Below, one piece after another: positions 41,299-53,006 of a stretch of DNA of 64,000 bases. Below the pieces are notes generated by a model. It worked only from the letters and a program-made list of their open reading frames with translations. It had not been told where the DNA came from and did no database searches. This DNA comes from Beverwykella pulmonaria (lineage: Eukaryota; Ascomycota; Dothideomycetes; Pleosporales; Melanommataceae), in assembly GCA_001599595.1 (NCBI GenBank), contig BCHH01000002.1, positions 1,154,390 to 1,218,389 of the forward strand. The letters are read 5' to 3'. The position numbers and the translations under genes are program-made. The first letter of the stretch is position 1, and each line of letters starts with the position of its first letter.

Positions 41299-41653
41299 TG
41301 AGGTGTTGATTGATGTCTTGTTGAAGCTTGCCAAGCCTGGAACTTGCAACCGGCTGAGACCTGACGAGAGTCACGTGCCTTCATGATGTGAACCATTACC
41401 GCCACCACTTGTTCACTCTTAATTAAACCTTCCACATCCGCCTCCGATACTTGGTTCCTTTCCTGCCCTCCTCGAAGCCTTGTACGTATACATCTGAAGC
41501 CACCAAATCGCTTTCACGCATCCTCCACTTTAAGCAACTATCCACGTCCTTCTCTATCCTTCTGCGACACAAAGCTCCGCCTTTGCCCGTGTCCGTGCCG
41601 CCTCCAACGAACTCTCCTCCCTTTCACTAGATCACCCACCACTTTCACACACC
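41299..41653. promoter_or_regulatory. Divergent promoter of SAM50 and UBC6
   Basis: 355 nt with pyrimidine-rich tracts before the UBC6 ATG (CCTCC, CTTTC runs), a common feature of fungal housekeeping promoters. No TATA box is evident. Confidence 0.45.
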
Positions 41654-42499
41654 ATGGCGACCCCCGCCGCCACCAAACGTCTAACCAAAGAATACGCCAC
41701 GATATCCAAATCCCCACCCCCGTACATTGTCGCGCATCCCTCGGAACGCAACATCCTCGAATGGCACTACATCCTCACCGGCCCGCCCGATACCCCTTAC
41801 GAAGGCGGCCAATACTGGGGAACTCTCATGTTCCCGCCCGACTACCCCTTCGCGCCGCCCGCAATTCGCATGCACACGCCGTCGGGCCGCTTCCAGCCTT
41901 CGACCCGCCTGTGTCTGAGCATTTCGGATTTCCACCCAAAGAGCTTCAATCCAGCGTGGGAGGTTAGCACGATTTTGACGGGCCTGCTGAGTTTCATGAC
42001 AAGCGAAGAGATGACAACAGGGAGTGTAAGAGCGAGTGATCAAGAGCGGAAGTTGTTTGCGCAGCGGACAAGGTGGTGGAATAGCACGGGTGGGGGTTCG
42101 AAACAAACACCCACATCAACATCAAACTCGTCGAATACCCGCGGCATAGGCGCGATCAAAGCTGGTGACGGCGGCGCGAAGTTCAGAAATGAGTGGCCGG
42201 AGATCGACGAGGAGAACGCGAAATGGATGAGGGAGAAACGGATCAACCCCGCGACGGGCCTGCCGATGCTGACGCAGAGCCAGCAGCCGCATTGTTTGCC
42301 GGAGGTGGCGGGGCTGAGGAGACGGCCTGCGGGGAGCGCGACGGGGGTCGGGGCTGTAGTGCAGGGCGGGCAGGTTGCGAGGGAGGCCGGGCAGAGTTGG
42401 CTCGGACGGAATAAGTGGAGGATTGTGTTTGGGACGCTGTTTACGTATATTTTGGTTGCGCGGATGCTGGGGGATGGCGCGGTGTCTGTGGCTGGATAG
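41654..42499 (+). CDS. UBC6: ER-anchored ubiquitin-conjugating enzyme Ubc6
   Basis: 281 codons, no intron. The E2 core occupies residues about 5-160. It begins KRLTKEYATISKSPPPYI, and the active-site Cys is at residue 87 in TRLCLSISDFHPKSFNP. The Ubc6 type lacks the usual His-Pro-Asn form of other E2s. A flexible linker with Thr/Ser repeats and the EWPEIDEENAKWM segment follows, then a single C-terminal membrane helix (about 255-275, RIVFGTLFTYILVARMLG). This tail-anchored layout is diagnostic of Ubc6/UBE2J. Ubc6 attaches ubiquitin to misfolded ER proteins during ER-associated degradation. Confidence 0.93.
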   Translation: MATPAATKRLTKEYATISKSPPPYIVAHPSERNILEWHYILTGPPDTPYEGGQYWGTLMFPPDYPFAPPAIRMHTPSGRFQPSTRLCLSISDFHPKSFNPAWEVSTILTGLLSFMTSEEMTTGSVRASDQERKLFAQRTRWWNSTGGGSKQTPTSTSNSSNTRGIGAIKAGDGGAKFRNEWPEIDEENAKWMREKRINPATGLPMLTQSQQPHCLPEVAGLRRRPAGSATGVGAVVQGGQVAREAGQSWLGRNKWRIVFGTLFTYILVARMLGDGAVSVAG

Positions 42500-43411
42500 A
42501 CGGGTGGAGGGCGACGAGAGAGTTGATTTTCTGGCCTCATGATGGTGGTTTCTTTGGGGTTTCAAGCATATGGGCGGTCAGGGATGGAAGGATGGAATGG
42601 AATGGCACTTGGGATACCATTCTGCTCTGCACAATCAACGCAAGGTTTGATACGGTACTCAAGCGTACAATGTACGATTAATAGGACCAGCCCGAGGTCC
42701 AACGCTTCAACATAGATGCTCCTCTAGCGAGACATAACTCCCTTCACACACTTTTCTCAATTCTAATTTGCCCAAGTCTACAAACGTTACCCTCTTTAAT
42801 ACGTTCCTGTGCCGAGAATGAGAACATAACGCCGCTATCCTCTGGTTGTATGTTACACTGCTCCATACTCGCACATGCGAGGAGAATCACCAAGTTTCGG
42901 GTTTGCCAGGCAAGAGGACTAAATGTGCCCTAGTAAACTCTACTGCATATGCCGACACGCCGTTATAGCCTCTTAAAGGATCCGACGTACCCCTGTTGTT
43001 CTCCTCAGACATGGGAACACGCTGTCTGCCCTTTCAAGTTTGAAACCTCCTCTTTAAAGAAGTCTTTCTTCACCGGGAACATTGTTCTAGATCGGCTCAT
43101 GTCGCTAGCGTCCGCCCAACGCATTTTGTTAGAAGCCGTCCGAAATCTCATTTGGCCATTGAGGTATACACAATTGTCCCGCATGTCTCCCTGAATACGT
43201 GTGTATGCAGTCCCGATCTTGCGACGAGTTACTTTGTCATTTGCTGAATGTACGCATCCTAGAGGCGGCCACCCGTTCTTCTGTCGTTGTACCCCTAACT
43301 CTTTCTATTCCTAGAACCCACCACATTTCTTTAACTCTCTGACCCATGTTCCCGGTCGCCATTTTCCTACCCGCCTTAGCTTATTCCGCCCATTCCGCCC
43401 GTGATTCCTTC

Positions 43412-43640
43412 TCACCGGAACCCCATAGCGAACCGGCGCCACCAAACCGTTTCCGCGTCGATGAACCATGGTGCTGCGCTCTCGATCAGCTGCTCGGGCG
43501 TGATCATGTTCATTGGTTCGAGGAAGCCGAGTGCGAGGATGAAGACGTCGCAGGTAGTGAGCGTTGTGCGGACGAAGACGCTAGAGGTGATACCGTGGGG
43601 CATTCTGACTACCGTGGGGTCGATGTGGTGGTGTTACAGT
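43412..43640 (-). pseudogene. Possible gene fragment of unknown family
   Basis: A minus-strand frame reads protein-like sequence (TTLTTCDVFILALGFLEP, then ESAAPWFIDAETVWWRR) and ends at a GTGAGA donor-like site. Coding-like sequence upstream lies in another frame, and no clean intron connects them. It could be an exon of an unrecognised gene or a relic; the family is not identified. Confidence 0.25.
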
Positions 43641-45490
43641 CTGTCTGGAGTTTGTCTGGAGGTGGCTGGACCGAGAGGACGTAGGTGTCAGTGGAGATTT
43701 TTTTTATCTTGAGTAGATGCCAACGCCGTTGCCCTCTATGGTGATCTTGAAGAGAAGTTACCGATGGTCTAGGCAGGTATTCAAGGTCCGGCTGGACGAT
43801 GCGAAGTTGTAGGATGATGGTAATGAACGAAGTCAGGACAAGGAAGTCCGTATGGTAATCGAAACTGTATTATGCTCATGGAGACAGTCGTAGATAAGAG
43901 ATGACAGCTGAGCAGTTGGCCACTTCTGTTTTCAGGGCCCTTGTAATTCTGCTGCCCGGCTCGATAGATGTACGGTGTACTTCACCGCCTGCTTCCTCTT
44001 GATTGTCTGGCCTTGCTGAGTTGAACTTCTCACTTTTTCCCTCATTCAGCGTTGTATACGAAGGCTTCTTGAATGTCCTGGTGTTTCTCTTCTTGTCCTA
44101 GTTCCAAGTTGAATGGATGGTTCTTCTGATTGGAGATACAAGTTAGCACGCGCAGATACCGGTAGCTTTCGCAATGCTGAGCGCGTGCTTATACCCAGGA
44201 TTTTGGTTCCACAAGAGCAGAAGGGTGGGTACTTACGGGTGGCGACAGTAAGCTTAAGACAGCGACATAAGATCCGACGACAGCGCAAACAGCAATACCT
44301 CGCAAGATACAACGTCAGACACAACGAAAAGTGTTCGTACAAGTACACGTATACGTACTTTCCCATCCTACACCCTTTATTATTTTGGAGTGACACTGAA
44401 CAGCGGTAGCTCAGCTGCCACCATCAGCAGATCCACCACCTGCATGCAGGAGGCTGAGATCTCCCATGCCGTCCCACCCAATGGGGGCAGTGGGACTGGG
44501 GGGATGGCCCTCAGAGTTGAGAGATAGTGTTGCGCAAGAGGTGGCTTTCTGGTGGCCATTTCCGTGATTGTTCTTAGAGTTACGAGGGTGCAGGGCGCTA
44601 TATGTGACGATATGTGATGTCTCTTTCGATTGGCATGGTGGTTGGGTTGGGGATGCTGGCTAGTCGAATGCTACACTTTGCGGTTGGCTCGCTTGCGTAT
44701 GTTGTGCAGCGAATTAGAGTACGAGGCGCTGGGGTAGAGAGCTGGAGTCGACTTGGTGGTTCCAGAATGAGGAATCTTGGGCGGGAGTGGCGGAGGCATA
44801 CTGAGGCGATATGCAGGGAAAAGGGATAGATGGACGTGAGGAATTACTAATGAGAGCCGCAGTCGAATGGTGTTCAGAAGTGCTAGATCTCCTATCGACT
44901 GTGACCATGGGGAGCGATGCTTTGAGCTTACAGAAGAGGTCTAGAAGGGATCGGAGGCTAGGACAGCTGTGGTGGTTGCAGGATGGGCCGCGATCTTCGC
45001 CATTAACCTCCCAGCTAGTGTAGCAAACCGCATGTGCAGCCTCGTCTAAGGGTTCAGAGTCGCTCAAACCACGTGTGCGCTTCATTCCTTTGATAAGACC
45101 AGATCTGGGAGGCTTGTCATTCGCTCCTCATTGTGCTGAGGGTGCAAAACTGCAGGAGCTTCTTTTGATCCCGCAGGCTCCTATCAAATGCTGTGCGATG
45201 TCAGGTGAGACCGCTCGTCCGGCATCTCCTCACGGAAATGTTCTGGAATCATGTCGTGTTGGTTATTCTCGTCCACCTCTTCATTCTTTCCATGCACAGA
45301 AAACGATTACGTAATGGTATATAGCCCAATGCATATGTCACCACCGTTTGTACGCGGGAATGCCAGACATAAAAGATATTAGGTTTATCGTCGAACAGGA
45401 AGAAAAAATTGATGTACAAGCCGCTTTCGTACTCCTTACCCTGAATACGCGAGCTGCTGACCGTTGCTATTGGGCGTGTGTTTGGCTTGT

Positions 45491-45528
45491 ACCGAGACTT
45501 ATCCAGGGTACCGAGACTCATCCAGGGT
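45491..45528. repeat. Imperfect 19-bp tandem duplication
   Basis: Two adjacent 19-bp units (ACCGAGACTTATCCAGGGT and the same with one T-to-C change). Probably a local duplication without function. Confidence 0.8.
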
Positions 45529-46789
45529 TGCTCTGCGCTGTGCGCTAGAAACCATCATCGGAGTTGGTCGGTGGTGTCGTGAATATGGCAGTCCAATCGA
45601 ATTTTGCATGGCGGCCCTTCTCGGTTAGAACGCACAGACAGCGCGTGGATTGCATGCTACCAACTGCGAGGGAAAGTTTCCAGAGACCCGCAGATCTAGC
45701 TACTGAGCAAAGCAGACAATTGTGTCCGGCATCAGTTCCTTGCCTGGAGGGAGTCTGTCAGGTACTCAACTTGTCTCGTCGGGCAATACACCGATGTATC
45801 TCCGTGGCCTGATGTGGATACCATCACTCCCAGCCCTGGTGCCGTCGGCGCGTCCAGGAGGAGATATCGAGCCGCATACTCGTTTGGTGTTAGTCTTTTC
45901 GAAATGCGTTCTGATGTGCGATGAAGCACTTGTGTCCGTCGTGGCGAGTCGAAGAGTGCGAGTGCGATGGCTGGCAGACAGCCCTGAGCCTAGGCTGTTT
46001 CGAGAAGATTGGGCGGGACAGGGCGGCAGCGCCGTTGCAGTGGCGCTCCAACGTCGTTCACTCACCCTCCCCCTCCTATCGAACTTCCTCAATCTGTCGA
46101 GAAGCGTGACACGGCAGATTATAGCTCGGGCTTGGGCGCAGGGCAAACATCAGGGCCATGTGTCTTGGCGCTGACCATCTCCGCATATCTTTGGGAGGGG
46201 TGAGGGGAGCTCTCGTCACGACCGGATCCTAGCCGAGAAGGATCGTCTGCAAAAACCGAGAAACAGAGCAAGGTGTCGCCGATGGCTGTGGCGTGGCCTG
46301 TGCAACGAGGATGCTCTGTTTGCAACGGTAACTTGAGCTCCGCATAGCTACCCAACATGGCAAAGCGCGGTGCGACCTGAGGTGATCGCTCATTCGACTC
46401 CTCACTACTGTTAATACATTTCTGGTCATTTCACGTTATAGTTGTTGTAAGGATTCATCTCCTCGGACTATCCTCCGCCCCAGAAACCCCGCATCAAGCA
46501 TGGCCTTTGCCTTCCCTGTCCACAGTCACGCGTCTCGCATTCATGTTGATGGTTTCACCGCATTGTCCCAATCTCTCATGCCTCAACCCTAGTGTGTTGC
46601 TCGCGGTGCCACCCACTCGATGGTAGCGGGTAGTACCGATGGGCTCTGGAGCATGGTATCGGGTGGGCGACTGTATATCAGACCATTGGAGGGTGGTTTT
46701 GCATGCAATATCGGCCGACCAAACCCTGTGGTTCACCAGGATTATGCCGCTGCCCGAGCAGTTTGCTGTCCAGGTGAGAGGGCCTATTT

Positions 46790-46970
46790 GCGGGGAAATG
46801 GTCTGGTCGTTGTCCATCACACGGAAACGCCTACGGCCTGCAGTGGCGGGCAACGGCTTCGGGTGAAAGAGAGTGAATGCTAACGGGCTTGGCGCCCAAG
46901 GCCACACGCAGAAAAGACCTCGCTACGTCACGCGAGGGCCGGCGTCCGCATAAAAGCGTACACACCCCGC
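46790..46970. promoter_or_regulatory. Two CreA-type sites before hexose transporter
   Basis: GCGGGG at 46790-46795 and CCCCGC at 46965-46970 match the SYGGRG consensus of the fungal glucose repressor CreA/Mig1. A TATA-like ATAAAA follows near 46950. Glucose control of a sugar transporter would be expected, but six-base matches also arise by chance. Confidence 0.35.
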
Positions 46971-47036
46971 ACACCTACGACCTCTCTTCACAACTCAAGC
47001 TTGACTCTACCTCTGACTGTGGTTGTACTGGTCAAG

Positions 47037-48943
47037 ATGAAGGTAGGCTCTCTCCCCATTGTCCTTTTCTGTGCCATTGGCGCTCTATTGACAACGGGTA
47101 GACCTTCTATAACGTATATGCAATTTGTAGCTTCGCCGCCATTGGCGGTGGGCTCTTCGGCTTCGATATCAGCTCCATGTCTGGTGTACTTGGTACCAAC
47201 GGCTACAAGAACTACTTCGGCAACCGTAAGCATATGCCTCGCGTTTGCGGACAACATACAGCTTTTCTGACTCCCTTTAGCCACTGGGTATCGCCAGGGC
47301 GGCATCACCGCGTCTATGCCTGCAGGCTCACTCTGCGGAGCACTTGCTTCGTCATTCATAGCTGACAAGCTCTCTCGTCGAACTGCGATTCAGATCGCTT
47401 CCATCATCTGGATCCTTGGTTCCATTCTCCAGACGTCGTCTAATGGCGTGGCGCTGCTCTGCGTCGGTCGTGTCGTATCCGGTGTTGCCATTGGTATCTG
47501 CAGTTCCATTGTCCCCGTCTACCAAGCAGAGATCGCCCCCAAGGAAATCCGTGGGCGTGTGGTTTCTCTTCAGCAGTGGGCAATCACCTGGTAAGCTTTA
47601 TGACTCACTCCCATCGGATGCGTTTAGGCGTGCCACTCCGCACTCCATCCCTAAAAATCTCACGTATTCCATCCTTCTACAAACCTGCACCGCACCTGCC
47701 CATAACAGCAGAGTTCCACGTCTGACTTGTGCTTAGGGGTATCTTGATTCAGTACTTCATCCAACTCGGCGCCAGCTACGCTGATGGAGGAGCCAAAGCC
47801 CCTGACCAGGGCACTGCTGCATTCCGCATCCCATGGGCTATCCAAATGGTTCCCGGCTTTATCCTCTTCATCGGCATGTTCTTCTTTCCCTACTCGCCCA
47901 GATGGCTCGCTTCCAAAGATCGCTGGGAGGAGTCTATCCAGGTCCTCGCCAAACTTCACGGCAGCGGTGACGTTAATCACCCCAAGGTGCTCGCCGAGTA
48001 CAAGCAAATCGAAGACGCTCTGCGATTCGAACGTGAAGTTGCGGCCACCAGCTACGCGGCCCTCACTGAGCCGAAGATCTTCAAGCGCGTTATACTAGGC
48101 ATGTCTATCCAAATGTGGAGTCAGCTCTGCGGTATGAATATCATGATGTACTACATTGTCTACATCATGAAGGGCGCGGGCATTGCTGACGAGCTGGTCA
48201 CTTCATCCATCCAGTACGTCATCAATGTTACTATGACCCTCCCAGCAATCCTCTGGCTCGACCGCACCGGCCGTCGCCCATCTCTTCTCCTTGGTTCATT
48301 CGGGATGATGACCTTCCTATTCATCTCGGGCGCAATTCAAGCTTCCTACGGCCGCCACAACGACGACCCTGACCTCAAAGAAATCTCCTGGATCGTCAAG
48401 GGCCACCCATCCGCCTCCAAGGGCATCGTTGCTTGCTCGTACCTGTTCGTCGCTACCTTCGCCACGACCTGGGGCCCTACATCCTGGACTTACCCGTCTG
48501 AGATCTTCCCAGCCAAGGTCCGTGCCAAGGCTGTGTCGCTCGCTACGGCGTCGAATTGGACGTGGAATATGGCACTCGCCTTTGGTGTGCCCCCACTGCT
48601 TTGGAAGATCAACTGGAAAATGTATATGATCTTTGCTGCGTTTAATGGCGCTGCGCTGGTTCACGTGAGTCTACTTCCTACTTCCCCCATCACATCAAGG
48701 AAGGCTGCTAATGGAATTGCGAAATAGATGTTCTTCACTGCCCCTGAAACCAAAGGCCGCACATTGGAAGAAATGGACTCCGTTTTCGAGATTCCTGCCT
48801 GGCACACGTCCAAAGTCCCTGCCTCGACCCTCGAAAAGATCGCCAAAGATATCGAGGCTGGGGAGCTCAAGGTGCAGACCAAATTCGGTGGGTCGACTGC
48901 GCATCGCGAGACTGTGGAGCCGAGCACACCTCCGCGAGTCTGA
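47037..48943 (+). CDS. MFS hexose/sugar transporter
   Basis: Five exons (47037-47042, 47102-47225, 47281-47590, 47737-48664, 48728-48943) keep phase and give 527 aa. The first exon codes for only Met-Lys. Signatures of the sugar porter family are all present: GGGLFGFDISSMSGVLG in the first helix, GRVVSGVAIGICSSIVPVYQ and AEIAPKEIRGR in the cytoplasmic loop, PYSPRWLASKDR after helix 6, WSQLCGMNIMMYY in helix 7, and PETKGRTLEEMD after helix 12. Twelve membrane helices are expected. It probably imports glucose or related hexoses at the plasma membrane. The third intron, at 146 nt, is longer than the others. Affinity and exact substrate are not readable. Confidence 0.88.
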
Positions 48944-50774
48944 ATGCAGACTATTTCTACGTCTGGGTGATGTGGCGTGGATCACGTTAGAGGGTGGGTC
49001 ATAGAATGGAAGCACGAAAAGATGTTGGAGGAGTAATGGGTGGGAGGGACCGTACGGGTATTCGATGGTTCGGAGTTTGCTTACTTCCCCGCTTGGGTGT
49101 CATGGTTGGCTGAATGTGGATACCCTTTTCTTTAACGGTTGGCTATGCTTAGCCGGCGTTTCTTCTCCTCTCTTGAACACATTGACTGTCATAGTATTGC
49201 TCTAGTACAATGGGATTATCATCCTTTTCAATGTCGCTTCTGTTCCCTGTGGTGATCCTTGGTATCAATAAATGCCCTGATGAAGAAGTTATTTGATAGC
49301 CATGCGGCAAATATTACGCAGATAGAATAGGTTTCTTATCCCAATGGAGTATCATACCAGGGCTACTCTATTCTTGCACAAAGTCATCCCAACTACTTGG
49401 CTCGCTGTGGCCGCAATGTAGCAGGACTTTAACCCCTCGAACTTAATAAAAAGAATCTGCTAATACGAGGCAGATGGAATTAGAGTGTATACAAGATGAC
49501 TAAATAACAACGGTACAGACTATCATGGGTGGCCACATTACTGCCGTATACAAAGCAAATGGCCTATCATAAGTAGATCAATCGGTTTCCCCTTTCTTTC
49601 CTTACAATTTCATCCGATTGATTATAGAGTACGGAAAGTTGAGGCCTAACGTCAGAGCTTTGCTTTGGAGCATGATGAATCGGTATCATGCCCATGGGTA
49701 ACTTAATCTTCGGGTCGTTAATCGTCAAACCAAGGCCACAGTTACTTGGCTAGAAATAACGACCATAGCTATGCATAAGCATCCCGTCCCCAAGACCATC
49801 CTTGATCGCGTTTTTGGCTAGTAGCCCAAGAACATCGAATAGACCATAGTTGATCTTGATAGGAATGAATCGTTGACGTACCAAAAGCGCGGCGGATAAA
49901 GGAATTTGACACCCAATCATTGAGGATAGGAGCCAAAGCGTTCTAAGTAGCTTTGGCGTTGCGTTGGTCATCGGTCTATAGACGAAATTCTGAGCTGACT
50001 GCTTCAAAGAATACTAACCGCTGTGGTAGGCTCTCCATAGCATCTTCAACACCTTCTGAGCTTCAAGAAAACACAGTTATACAATCATACGTAAAAGCAG
50101 ATGTATATGGACAGTTACAGTTAGTGTCAAAGTGAGCTGTACTGATATATTTTTGTCCAAACCCTCAAAATCAACCTCTAATTTTAGAGGCAACGCCCGC
50201 AAGATAGAGAAGCGTCCAAGCCAACCTAACATGGTTTATAATGGGAGACAGATCTGCTTAGATGCGGAAGTGATAATATAACGGATCAAGTGCCTGTTGT
50301 TAAGGTGGTGGTCACTGGTTTCGATACCCTGCTATTCTTTGAACGGTTTAGGCTTATCCAGATGTAGCTAGTTGATCTTGGTCAGACAGCTTATAAACTG
50401 CTCTGACTTGATCTGTCCCAGAACAACGCAGTCGCCATATGATCATTGTCCCCCATCAGAAAAACCCTTACATTTTTCATAAAGAATTTTGACCGTCGGA
50501 TTCAACCTAGTTGTCATCGACGGCATAGAAAGACTAAGCAGTACTGGTATGCAAAAGAAAAGTGGACGTTATCAGATCCAATCCTGCGCCACCACAGATC
50601 CGATCCAACGTCCACATATGCATGGCCGTTCACCAACGCCAACCCTTTTCATTAACAATCAGAAAATAACCTTCCTTCCAGACTCTATTATACCCCGAGC
50701 GCCCAACGCTATCACTCCATGAGCCACCCGAGCTCACCATGACCCAAAGTCAATTCTCTAGATTAGAAATGAGT
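48944..50774. other. AT-rich intergenic, no clear gene
   Basis: 1.8 kb. A minus-strand frame at 49750-50007 reads a protein-like segment (PKLLRTLWLLSSMIGCQIPL) without an ATG start and with no recognised family; it may be a decayed exon. The composition from 49250 to 50450 is AT-rich compared with flanking genes, as in mutated repeat DNA. Confidence 0.45.
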
Positions 50775-53006
50775 TCAAAATCCAACCGAGTTCCTCGCCT
50801 CGATGCCCGTACTCTTCTCTCCATCTTCCATGTTCGGCATCGGCGATAGCATCGGTTTCTCAACCACGTCGTCGAAGATCTCACCCTCAGGCTGCATACC
50901 CCTCCCCACAGCTTTCAGAATCCTCCACGCGCGGCGGAACTCATCCCTGATCGCCACTATTCCATTGTGAGTGACCGTCCTCGCGACATTATGATCGAGC
51001 TCGAACGGGTCCTCGATAGCGAACAGATATCGATGTCGAACCTCCTTGCCATTTGAAACCGTCGTTTTGGCGCCCGTCCAGCCCTTGTCTTGCTTGGTGC
51101 GCAGTCCGCCTTGTGTACGAAGAGATAAGACTTCGCTAGTCCAATAGAAAGAAGGTGGACGGGGACCGTAACCGTAGCCGCCCAGGCTGGCGAAGTACTG
51201 GAAGAAGCCGCGGAGAAGAGCGCCGATGGACTGCGTGTTCTGTGACAGTTGGCCGAGACGGGCAGCCTTCATAATCTCTTGCTCGTCGCGCCAGAAGCAG
51301 ACGGAGTAACCCTGAATGACTGTGTCTTCGGGCATCTGCTCCTCGAGGTCGTTGAGGTAGGTAGGTCGACGGTAAGAGAGCTGGAGGTTGGGGCAGACGG
51401 GGGGGTGTGCGATGTTGACGAGGTAGTGTAGAACCATGAGGACCCAGCCGTAGCTGCTGAGTGTGCCGGAATAGCTGCTATTTATTTTGCGGCGCTTGGC
51501 CCAAGATTTGACGAAGAGGACCATGGGGCGGACGCGCGGGTCGCAGAGGGAGTAGCAGCGGAGGAGATGTGTGTTGTGGATGCCTAGGGGGTTTTCAAAG
51601 TTGATATCGCATTGAATGCCTACCCCTGTTTTGGGGAAGTCGAGGGGGCCGAGAACTTTTTCTCGTGTCCATGGCCTGTCGTAGTGGGGTTTCTGTTCCT
51701 TGTTATTGTTGGATTTGTTTTCGTTTGAGTCTTGGGTTGCGGTTGTGGGAGTTGGCAAGCTTTCTTTCTTGGGACTGCTAATCTTTTGGCTATTCGCTTT
51801 ACTCTTATTCAAGGCTTTTGCAACATCTTTGAGATTTTGCGCGGTACCTGGCTGTGGCTCGAGCAGAGCCTTGGATTCAGCGGCGAGCTCTGGAGGAGGA
51901 GGCGGCGCCGGCGGTGGGTACTGCTCTATCTCTGGGAGCTCATCCCATTTTTTCCGTTCATTTAATAGTGCCGTATAAAGTTCTTCGGTAGGGTTTTGGC
52001 ACACTTTCAAAATCGGAACTCGTGTTCGCGTGAGCAGACGCGCTCCTAGCTTATCATCCAGGATTGCTCTCTCCAGTAAGCGCGGAATTTCTGGGTCGAT
52101 TGTTGTTTCGTGTGACCTCGCAGGATCCTTCCACGTTGGGATGATGGCTAGATCCATATCTGATCCTGGAGTAGCAAAGCCCGAAGCAAGACTGCCAAAG
52201 CCAGCGAGGGCGATCGTCGCGATGTCACCTGAGTAGTTCTCGGCGAGCGTTTTCTTACAGACACCTTCCAGATATTGTCTAAATGCCTCCTTTTGCTTGA
52301 GTTCAGTCTCGTCTATTTCGACCTTCAGTATTTCATGCGCCGCTAGGCGATCAAGGTATTCAATTTGAGCGATTGGGTCTTCGGTGGCCTGCTGGTTCAT
52401 GTGTTGATACTGCGTTTGTAAAGTATATTGGCGCGGAGCATACTGAGGGCTTGGGGATCCTGGGGCGCTATTGCGAGGCTCATTGTTGTGGCGTGGTCGC
52501 TGGAGAATTTTCGGGGTATGCCCATCAGTTGCAGGTACCTGTCCAGGGAGGGGATTATGTTGGCGGGCTTGTCGTGGAGGCCTGGTAGAAAAGGTACGGT
52601 GTTTGACGGAGGTTGTTGATTCATGTTGGACTACATTTACAGCACCTTCTTGGCCTGGAGATTGAGGATGCGCCTGAACCCGTGGCTGTGATTGCTGGTT
52701 TCGATTGCCCCTGTAAGTTGAGTCATTTCTTCCACGAAATCCTGGTGAGGTAGCTGTTGTTGCAGGCAAACCCGGATGTTGGTTCTGGTCGACTTCATTG
52801 GGAGCATTCCTCCCTCCACCTCTGCCTCTGCCTCTGCCTCTGCCTCTACCTCTGGAGGGGCCTCCGCGACCTCGTTGATTGTGTTGCTGGTTTCCGCGGT
52901 GAGGAGATTCTTGGTTAATCTGGCTGCCTGGAATTATGACACTACTCAGCATCATGTTCCGCAGTTGGGCTTCCAGGTTCGCGGTTGCTTGGGGACCAGA
53001 AGCCAT
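50775..53006 (-). CDS. Cid1/Trf-type nucleotidyltransferase (poly(A)/poly(U) polymerase-like)
   Basis: 743 codons, no intron. Residues 1-75 are Gln/Gly-rich with an RGG/RG block (RGRGRGRGRGGGR) likely to bind RNA. The nucleotidyltransferase core has GFGSLASGFATPGSDMDLAI near residue 270, giving the Gly-Ser motif and the first two catalytic Asp. The third carboxylate is in GVGIQCDINFEN near 463. An unusually long low-complexity insertion (about 355-450) separates them. RPMVLFVKSWAKRRKI and SYGWVLMVLHYLV form the central helical domain, and a PAP-associated region follows. Such enzymes add non-templated A or U tails to RNA in surveillance or turnover. Nucleotide preference cannot be predicted. 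Confidence 0.85.
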   Translation of the reverse strand: MASGPQATANLEAQLRNMMLSSVIIPGSQINQESPHRGNQQHNQRGRGGPSRGRGRGRGRGRGGGRNAPNEVDQNQHPGLPATTATSPGFRGRNDSTYRGNRNQQSQPRVQAHPQSPGQEGAVNVVQHESTTSVKHRTFSTRPPRQARQHNPLPGQVPATDGHTPKILQRPRHNNEPRNSAPGSPSPQYAPRQYTLQTQYQHMNQQATEDPIAQIEYLDRLAAHEILKVEIDETELKQKEAFRQYLEGVCKKTLAENYSGDIATIALAGFGSLASGFATPGSDMDLAIIPTWKDPARSHETTIDPEIPRLLERAILDDKLGARLLTRTRVPILKVCQNPTEELYTALLNERKKWDELPEIEQYPPPAPPPPPELAAESKALLEPQPGTAQNLKDVAKALNKSKANSQKISSPKKESLPTPTTATQDSNENKSNNNKEQKPHYDRPWTREKVLGPLDFPKTGVGIQCDINFENPLGIHNTHLLRCYSLCDPRVRPMVLFVKSWAKRRKINSSYSGTLSSYGWVLMVLHYLVNIAHPPVCPNLQLSYRRPTYLNDLEEQMPEDTVIQGYSVCFWRDEQEIMKAARLGQLSQNTQSIGALLRGFFQYFASLGGYGYGPRPPSFYWTSEVLSLRTQGGLRTKQDKGWTGAKTTVSNGKEVRHRYLFAIEDPFELDHNVARTVTHNGIVAIRDEFRRAWRILKAVGRGMQPEGEIFDDVVEKPMLSPMPNMEDGEKSTGIEARNSVGF
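52819..52854. repeat. Hexanucleotide coding repeat
   Basis: Six near-identical CCTCTG units on the plus strand, encoding the alternating Gly-Arg block of the nucleotidyltransferase on the minus strand. Likely length-variable between strains. Confidence 0.75.

Larger units (their letters stand above)
42500..47036. other. Gene-poor interval, 4.5 kb
   Basis: No convincing gene. The best coding-like trace is on the minus strand at about 43410-43720, listed separately. Other frames (44113-44409, 44614-44829, 45722-46174, 46494-46907) show no motif, splice logic or composition bias. The right end holds the hexose transporter promoter. Confidence 0.5.

Noticed and set aside
43346..43684. ATG frame with signal-peptide-like start on the plus strand
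   Set aside because: The sequence after the first 20 residues is the antisense of a more protein-like minus-strand frame and has no secreted-protein features.
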